10,313 nt of DNA from Thermoanaerobaculia bacterium (GTDB taxonomy: Bacteria > Acidobacteriota > Thermoanaerobaculia > Multivoradales > UBA5704), in the NCBI GenBank assembly GCA_030150965.1, contig JASLEW010000559.1, positions 1 to 10,313 of the forward strand, given 5' to 3'. Below, in pieces: positions 6,503 through 10,313 of the stretch. The notes under the pieces were generated by a model. The model saw nothing but the letters and a program-made list of their open reading frames with translations. It made no database searches and was not told where the DNA came from. Position 1 is the first letter of the stretch. The number at the start of each line of letters is the position of its first letter. The position numbers and the translations under genes are program-made.

Positions 6503-7930
6503 ATGGCGATCCGCGAGCGCTACCAAGGGAGTGAGGATGGCCGGACGCCCGACGCGCTGAGCGCGTTGGGCGAGAGGATCGCGCTTCTTGCGGCGCAGAT
6601 CTCGGCCGCCACCTACGAGCTGCTGGTCATGCTGCGCGATTTCGACCAGGGCGGCGGCTGGAGCTCAGGTTTCCGCTCCTGCGCCCACTGGCTCGTCTGG
6701 CGCGTGGGCCTCGACCTGGGGGCGGCGCGCGAGAAAGTGCGCGTGGCGCGCGCTCTCGGCGAGCTCCCGCTGCTTGCCGAGTCGATGCGCCGCGGCGAGA
6801 TCTCGTACTCGAAGGTGCGCGCGCTCACTCGGATCGCAACACCGGCCAATGAGCAGGAGCTGCTCAACTTTGCCCGGGCCGGCACGGCGGCCCACGTCGA
6901 GACGCTGGTGCGCGGCATGCGGCGCGTGGACCGTCTTGCGCAAGGACAGCAGGCACAGCGCCAACATGCTTCCCGGTACCTTCACAGCTACAGCGACGAA
7001 GATGGCATGATCGTGATCAAAGCGCGCCTCGCACCCGAGGCCGCGGCTGCCCTGCTGTGTGCCATCGATGCAGGCGTCGGGAAGCTCTATGGCCACCGCG
7101 GCGGCCCGCCGGTTGGTGTCTGCCAGGACCGGGAGGCGGAGCATGGTGCCCCAGTGCCACCTGGCCCTGCTGCCATGGCAGATGAGGTCTCCTTCGAGCA
7201 GCGGCGCGCCGACGCCCTGGTCCTGGTGGCGGAGAGCGCCCTGGCTGGCGGCCTTGACCCCGGTACCCGAGGAGACCGCTACCAGGTGGTGGTGCACGTC
7301 GATGCCGGGGCGCTGGTGACAGGGGGCGAAGGCGGCTCCTCGTGCCTCGCCGACGGCTCGCACGTTTCCGCGGAAACCACCAGGCGTCTCGCCTGCGACG
7401 CGGCGCGGGTGATCCTCTGGCACGCTGCCGATGGCCGGACCGTGGCCGCCGGACGTCGAACTCGGGCGATCTCGCCGGGGCTGCGGCGGGCTCTGGAGCA
7501 CCGCGACAACGGCTGCCGCTTTCCGGGCTGCGGCGCCAGACTGTGCGATGCCCACCACGTGAAGCCTTGGGCCGACGGCGGCACAACCGACCTCACCAAC
7601 ACCGTGCTTCTGTGCCGGTTCCATCACCGAGCCCTGCATGAGGAAGGGTTTTCGATGGAGTTGGCTCCGAGCGGTGAAGCGCGTTTCTATCGGCCAGACG
7701 GCCGGCCGCTGCCGCCGGCACCACCGGCGCCAGCTGAGGCGGCGGCCGCGGGAGCGCCGGTCGAGGCGCTTACCGAGCGGCTTGCGAGCCAGGACGTGGA
7801 GGTCGATGGCAGCGAGACTTTGCCCAACTGGTGGGGAGGCAGCATCGATTTCAGCTGGCAGATCGAGTGGCTACGAGGCATCGACGCCGGCGTGGCGAGC
7901 GCGGCCGAACCGATCGTACCTGTCACCTGA
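6503..7930 (+). CDS. DUF222 / HNH endonuclease domain protein (13E12-type)
   Basis: This 475-residue protein has a helical DUF222-type domain over about residues 15-310, with the conserved run YELLVMLRDFD..GGW (38-53), W.....GLDLGAAREKVRVARAL (66-85) and ISYSKVRALTRIA (100-112). A Cys/His-rich HNH domain follows at 334-380: C338 and C343 with C371 and H374 as likely zinc ligands, H351/H352 and H375 as the HNH histidines, and N366 between them. A Pro/Ala linker leads to a short conserved-looking tail with LPNWWGG..DF.W...WL (439-457). Such proteins are often multi-copy and are related to the mycobacterial 13E12 repeat family; nuclease activity is predicted, the biological role unknown. ATG 6503 follows GGGGAGGAGAG by a few bases, which decides the start over longer upstream frames. 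Confidence 0.85.
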   Translation: MAIRERYQGSEDGRTPDALSALGERIALLAAQISAATYELLVMLRDFDQGGGWSSGFRSCAHWLVWRVGLDLGAAREKVRVARALGELPLLAESMRRGEISYSKVRALTRIATPANEQELLNFARAGTAAHVETLVRGMRRVDRLAQGQQAQRQHASRYLHSYSDEDGMIVIKARLAPEAAAALLCAIDAGVGKLYGHRGGPPVGVCQDREAEHGAPVPPGPAAMADEVSFEQRRADALVLVAESALAGGLDPGTRGDRYQVVVHVDAGALVTGGEGGSSCLADGSHVSAETTRRLACDAARVILWHAADGRTVAAGRRTRAISPGLRRALEHRDNGCRFPGCGARLCDAHHVKPWADGGTTDLTNTVLLCRFHHRALHEEGFSMELAPSGEARFYRPDGRPLPPAPPAPAEAAAAGAPVEALTERLASQDVEVDGSETLPNWWGGSIDFSWQIEWLRGIDAGVASAAEPIVPVT

Positions 7931-8014
7931 GTCCTGGGAGTCGCGCGAGAGCCGCGACACGCTCGGGCCACCAACGGGTGCCGGTGCCGGCCGGCTGCGG
8001 CCGGGACCGACCGC

Positions 8015-8044
8015 CCACAGCGGCGGCGGGTGCCGCCGCTGTGG
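8015..8044. terminator. Perfect 13-bp hairpin between convergent genes, likely bidirectional terminator
   Basis: The arm CCACAGCGGCGGC (8015-8027) and its exact complement (8032-8044) enclose a GGGT loop. The hairpin lies 84 bp past the HNH stop and 34 bp past the Cys-rich gene's stop, where both transcripts would need to end. Neither side has a run of U, so it is either a GC-strong intrinsic terminator of the U-poor kind or a 3'-end stabiliser. Confidence 0.6.
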
Positions 8045-8078
8045 ACCGGGACTCGTGGCAAGAAGAGGGACGCCAGGG

Positions 8079-8642
8079 CTACTTGCCGGCCAGGCAGCGT
8101 GCGCCGCCCTTCACCGGAAAGCCCGCTCCGACCAGGATCTGGGTACCGCAATTCGCGGTGTTGCAGTCGCCGCCGGGGGTGACGTAGCTGGAGTTGCAGA
8201 GGGGGCAGACACACTTCGCCTCGGTGCCGCCGGGTTGCAGCTGGCAGGGGGCGTTCCAGCACTGCGCCCACTGGGAGCCGCTGGGACAGGCCAGCATGCC
8301 GTTGGACTTGAAATCCTGCAGCGAGAAGAAGGAATAGACCTCCTTCGGATTCTTGGGCTCGCAGCCGCCGTTGGTCTGGCTGGGATCGGCGAAGGAGGGG
8401 CCGTCCAACACGGGACAGGTGCACTCCGCCGTCTTGCCGCCGGGCAGGGCCTTGCAGACGGCCTTGTCGCAGAGGGCGAAATGGCCGAAGCAGACGGTGA
8501 GGCCCTTCGGATCGAGCTTGCACGAGGGGTAGGCAGCGGCCGTGCCGCTGCCCAGGATGACGCAGACGGCCAGCACCATGCCGGCGGCGACGGCAAGGGC
8601 CAGGGTCGAACGGTGACTGCATGCGGCGCTTCTGTGACGCAT
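8079..8642 (-). CDS. Secreted cysteine-rich protein with internal repeat, unknown function
   Basis: The 187-residue product has a basic N-terminus, a hydrophobic stretch (about 13-30) and a likely signal-peptidase site after the AAA at 35-37. The mature 150 residues contain 16 cysteines. Two related units are visible: one around residues 57-78 (C58, C63, then PGG, then C74-x-C76-P) and one around 127-148 (C128, C133, then PGG, then C144-x-C146-P). Both fit C-x4-C-x5-PGG-x4-5-C-x-C-P, pointing to an internal duplication. The even cysteine count and export suggest disulfide bonds outside the cytoplasm; clustered CxCP motifs could alternatively bind metal. I recognise no named family. ATG 8642 is preceded by GGAGGAGGG a few bases upstream, a strong ribosome binding site that rules out the longer upstream frame. 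It is monocistronic and converges on the HNH gene. Confidence 0.82.
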   Translation of the reverse strand: MRHRSAACSHRSTLALAVAAGMVLAVCVILGSGTAAAYPSCKLDPKGLTVCFGHFALCDKAVCKALPGGKTAECTCPVLDGPSFADPSQTNGGCEPKNPKEVYSFFSLQDFKSNGMLACPSGSQWAQCWNAPCQLQPGGTEAKCVCPLCNSSYVTPGGDCNTANCGTQILVGAGFPVKGGARCLAGK

Positions 8643-8689
8643 GGTTCCCTCCTCCAGGATGCGCGTCCCCACGAGCGGAGCGCGCGGCG

Positions 8690-8723
8690 CTGCCGGCGCG
8701 CCAGCCTCTCCCCGCGCCGGCAG
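8690..8723. repeat. 11-bp perfect inverted repeat in the probable leader of the Cys-rich gene
   Basis: CTGCCGGCGCG (8690-8700) is matched exactly by CGCGCCGGCAG (8713-8723) around a 12-nt loop. It lies about 50-80 nt upstream of the start codon of the Cys-rich gene and would form a very stable stem in its mRNA leader. It has no U-tract on the minus strand, so a leader-structure or operator role is more likely than termination. Confidence 0.5.
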
Positions 8724-8780
8724 GTGCAGCACAGACATGACCCGCTGAACGCGAATCTTAGAGCATGCCAGCGAGCGAGG

Positions 8781-8798
8781 CCATCGGGACACCGATGG
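8781..8798. repeat. 7-bp hairpin with tetraloop in the divergent region
   Basis: CCATCGG (8781-8787) and CCGATGG (8792-8798) are exact complements around a GACA loop. The element is near the middle of the divergent region, upstream of both genes. It may be an operator shared by both promoters; this is inferred from position only. Confidence 0.4.
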
Positions 8799-8940
8799 GG
8801 TGATGTCCGGCCGGAGCGACGTGCTCGCGATATCTGCGGGGAAGGCTGACGCTGCCGCCGGCCCTGACGGTGACGCTCCCCGCGTCGTCCGGGAGATCGA
8901 GGGCGCCACGACCGCGCTGGCGGGCGCTTTCGGCGCCGCG

Positions 8941-8949
8941 TGCTATGGT
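8941..8949 (+). promoter_or_regulatory. Possible extended -10 promoter of the aldehyde dehydrogenase gene
   Basis: TGC-TATGGT combines the TGn extension with a four-of-six -10 hexamer (8944-8949), about 30 bp before the ATG at 8979. Transcription from here would start near 8956, just ahead of the AAGGAG ribosome binding site. No clear -35 is present, which extended -10 promoters can tolerate. Confidence 0.35.
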
Positions 8950-8978
8950 GCTCGGGAGCGGCGAAAGGAGCGGCATTC

Positions 8979-10313
8979 ATGGAGATCGCCACCGAACGCT
9001 TCCCGGCCCCCACGCCGTTGCCTCCCGGGCCGCATGGCATCCCCCGGCACGGGGAGGAGACCGGGGCGTTCCCACCGACGCCGCGCGGCGAGACGGACCG
9101 GGCGGTGGCCGAGCTGGCTGGCCGCAAGGCGGCCTGGGCGGCGCTGCCGGTGGCGGAGCGGCGGGCGCTCCTCGCCCGGCTGCGGCGCGATTTCCTTGCC
9201 GTCGCAGACCGCTGGGCGGCGGCCTGCGCGGCGGCCGCGGGGCTGCCGGACAGCGGCGAGACGGCGATCACCGGGCCCTACTTCGTGCTGCGCAACCTGC
9301 GCCTGCTGGACCGGTCGCTGGCGGACATCGAGAGGTATGGCGCGCCGCGCATCCCGGGGCCGGTGCGGCGGCTGCCCAACGGCCAGGTGGCGGCGCGGGT
9401 CTTCCCGGTGGACGTCTATGACCGCATCTTCTACGCCGGCGTCACCGCCGAGGTGTGGATGGAGCCGGGGGTGACCGTCGAGGGGCTTGCGGCCACGCAG
9501 GCGCTGGCCTACCGGCCGGAGCACCGCGACGGCGGCGGCGTGGCGCTGGTGCTGGGGGCCGGCAACGTCTCCTCGATCGGCCCCATGGACGCCCTCTACA
9601 AGCTGTTCGTCGAGAACCGGGTGGTGCTCTACAAGGCGCATCCGGTCAACGCCTACCTGGGGCCGCTGCTCGCCGAGGGCTTCCGCGCCCTGGCCGAGGG
9701 CGGCTTCTTCCGCCTGGTCTACGGCGGGGCCGAGCAGGGCGCCTACCTCTGCGCCCACCCGGGGGTGGACGAGATCCACATCACCGGCTCGGACAAGACC
9801 TACGAGGCGATCGTCTTCGGCAGCGACGACGAGGGGCGCGCGCGCCTGGCGCGCAACGCGCCGCTGCTCGACAAGCCGGTGGCGGCGGAGCTCGGCAACG
9901 TCAGCCCGGTCATCGTGGTGCCGTCGCCGCGGCCGTGGAAGGAGAGCGACCTCGCCTACCAGGCCGAGAACCTGGCCACCACGCTCACCAACAACGCCGG
10001 GTTCAACTGCAACGCCTCGCGCGTCGTCATCCAGCACGCCGGTTCCCCCGACCGCGGCCGGCTGCTCGCCGCGCTGCGCGCCCAGCTCGCCCGCCTGCCG
10101 CCGCGCCGCGCCTACTACCCCGGCGCCGCCGACCGCTGCCACGCCTTCGTCGCGGCCCATCCGGGGGCGGAGCGCTTCGGCGAGGAGGGCGGCGGCCGGC
10201 TGCCCTGGACGCTCATCACCGGCCTCGATCCCGCCGCGCGCCGCGACATCTGCTACACCACCGAGGCGTTCTGCGGCCTGTGCGCCGAGACCGCGCTGCC
10301 GGCCGGCAGCGCG
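8979..10313 (+). CDS. Aldehyde dehydrogenase family protein, 3' end outside window
   Basis: The frame is open from ATG 8979 to the window edge (445 residues seen). AAGGAG lies 8 nt before the start. NAD(P)+-dependent aldehyde dehydrogenase landmarks are present: LGAGNVSSIGPMDALYKLF (192-210, with N196 in the oxyanion position), VVLYKAHP with cofactor lysine K219, HITGSDKTYEAI (267-277, the FTGS-type glycine-serine motif), AAELGNVSPVIV (302-313, general base E304) and NNAGFNCNASRVV (338-350, nucleophile C344). The NCNA context of the cysteine, instead of the common GQ.C, places it in a divergent subgroup that I recall as long proteins of roughly 550-600 residues, with an extended N-terminus as seen here. 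The substrate cannot be inferred. The final part of the catalytic domain lies beyond the window. Confidence 0.85.
   Translation, partial: MEIATERFPAPTPLPPGPHGIPRHGEETGAFPPTPRGETDRAVAELAGRKAAWAALPVAERRALLARLRRDFLAVADRWAAACAAAAGLPDSGETAITGPYFVLRNLRLLDRSLADIERYGAPRIPGPVRRLPNGQVAARVFPVDVYDRIFYAGVTAEVWMEPGVTVEGLAATQALAYRPEHRDGGGVALVLGAGNVSSIGPMDALYKLFVENRVVLYKAHPVNAYLGPLLAEGFRALAEGGFFRLVYGGAEQGAYLCAHPGVDEIHITGSDKTYEAIVFGSDDEGRARLARNAPLLDKPVAAELGNVSPVIVVPSPRPWKESDLAYQAENLATTLTNNAGFNCNASRVVIQHAGSPDRGRLLAALRAQLARLPPRRAYYPGAADRCHAFVAAHPGAERFGEEGGGRLPWTLITGLDPAARRDICYTTEAFCGLCAETALPAGSA

Larger units (their letters stand above)
8643..8978. other. 336-bp divergent intergenic region
   Basis: This stretch separates the Cys-rich gene (minus) from the aldehyde dehydrogenase gene (plus). 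It contains the two hairpins and the extended -10 element listed separately. On the minus strand a TAAGAT (about 8756-8761) could be the -10 of the Cys-rich gene, which would give it a leader of a little over 100 nt that includes the 11-bp hairpin. No small gene is supported on either strand; an open frame starting at 8800 has no coding character and runs out of frame across the dehydrogenase start. Confidence 0.4.

Noticed and set aside
1..10313. CRISPR array, tRNA, rRNA or complete insertion sequence
   Set aside because: I saw no regularly spaced repeats, no tRNA-like cloverleaf or rRNA-like stretch, and no transposase with flanking terminal repeats in the window.

Overview
The window is high-GC DNA (hand-counted samples of the AmpG-like gene reach about 80% GC) from a bacterium that is probably Gram-negative, since it carries an AmpG-like muropeptide permease. 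The gene mix (C-terminus of a sortilin/BNR-like protein, a DUF433/DUF5615 pair, a DUF222-HNH protein, a Cys-rich exported protein) would suit an Acidobacteriota- or Myxococcota-like soil lineage. That placement is an inference from gene flavour; no marker gene is present.

Left part (1-2597). The 3' end of a plus-strand gene, possibly a sortilin/BNR-repeat protein, enters from the left edge. It converges on a four-gene minus-strand cluster that reads, in transcription order: an isopenicillin-N-synthase-like Fe(II)/2-oxoglutarate oxygenase (2597-1500), a C-terminally short YdeI-like protein starting 1 bp after the oxygenase stop (1498-1127), a DUF433 antitoxin (1066-767) and a DUF5615 PIN-like toxin (758-375). 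The oxygenase carries a Pro/Ala-rich insert just before its metal-binding HxD motif. The YdeI-like protein ends where its usual C-terminal half should begin, immediately before the toxin-antitoxin pair.

Centre (2598-6502). A divergent intergenic region separates the oxygenase from an AmpG-like permease (2877-4649). Beyond it base composition falls abruptly to about 50% GC. This island holds one unrecognised polytopic membrane protein (start preferred at 4963, end 6096), preceded by a good sigma70-type promoter and an inverted repeat. A 406-bp stretch follows in which I can define no gene.

Right part (6503-10313). A DUF222-HNH nuclease-like protein (plus) converges on a secreted, 16-cysteine protein with an internal duplication (minus). 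A perfect 13-bp hairpin between the two stop codons probably terminates both transcripts. A 336-bp divergent region with two perfect hairpins and an extended -10 element leads to an aldehyde dehydrogenase family gene that runs off the right edge.

The genes do not form one pathway. The parts that invite a second look are the low-GC orphan membrane protein, the toxin-antitoxin pair beside the shortened YdeI gene, the oxygenase insert and the Cys-rich exported protein.
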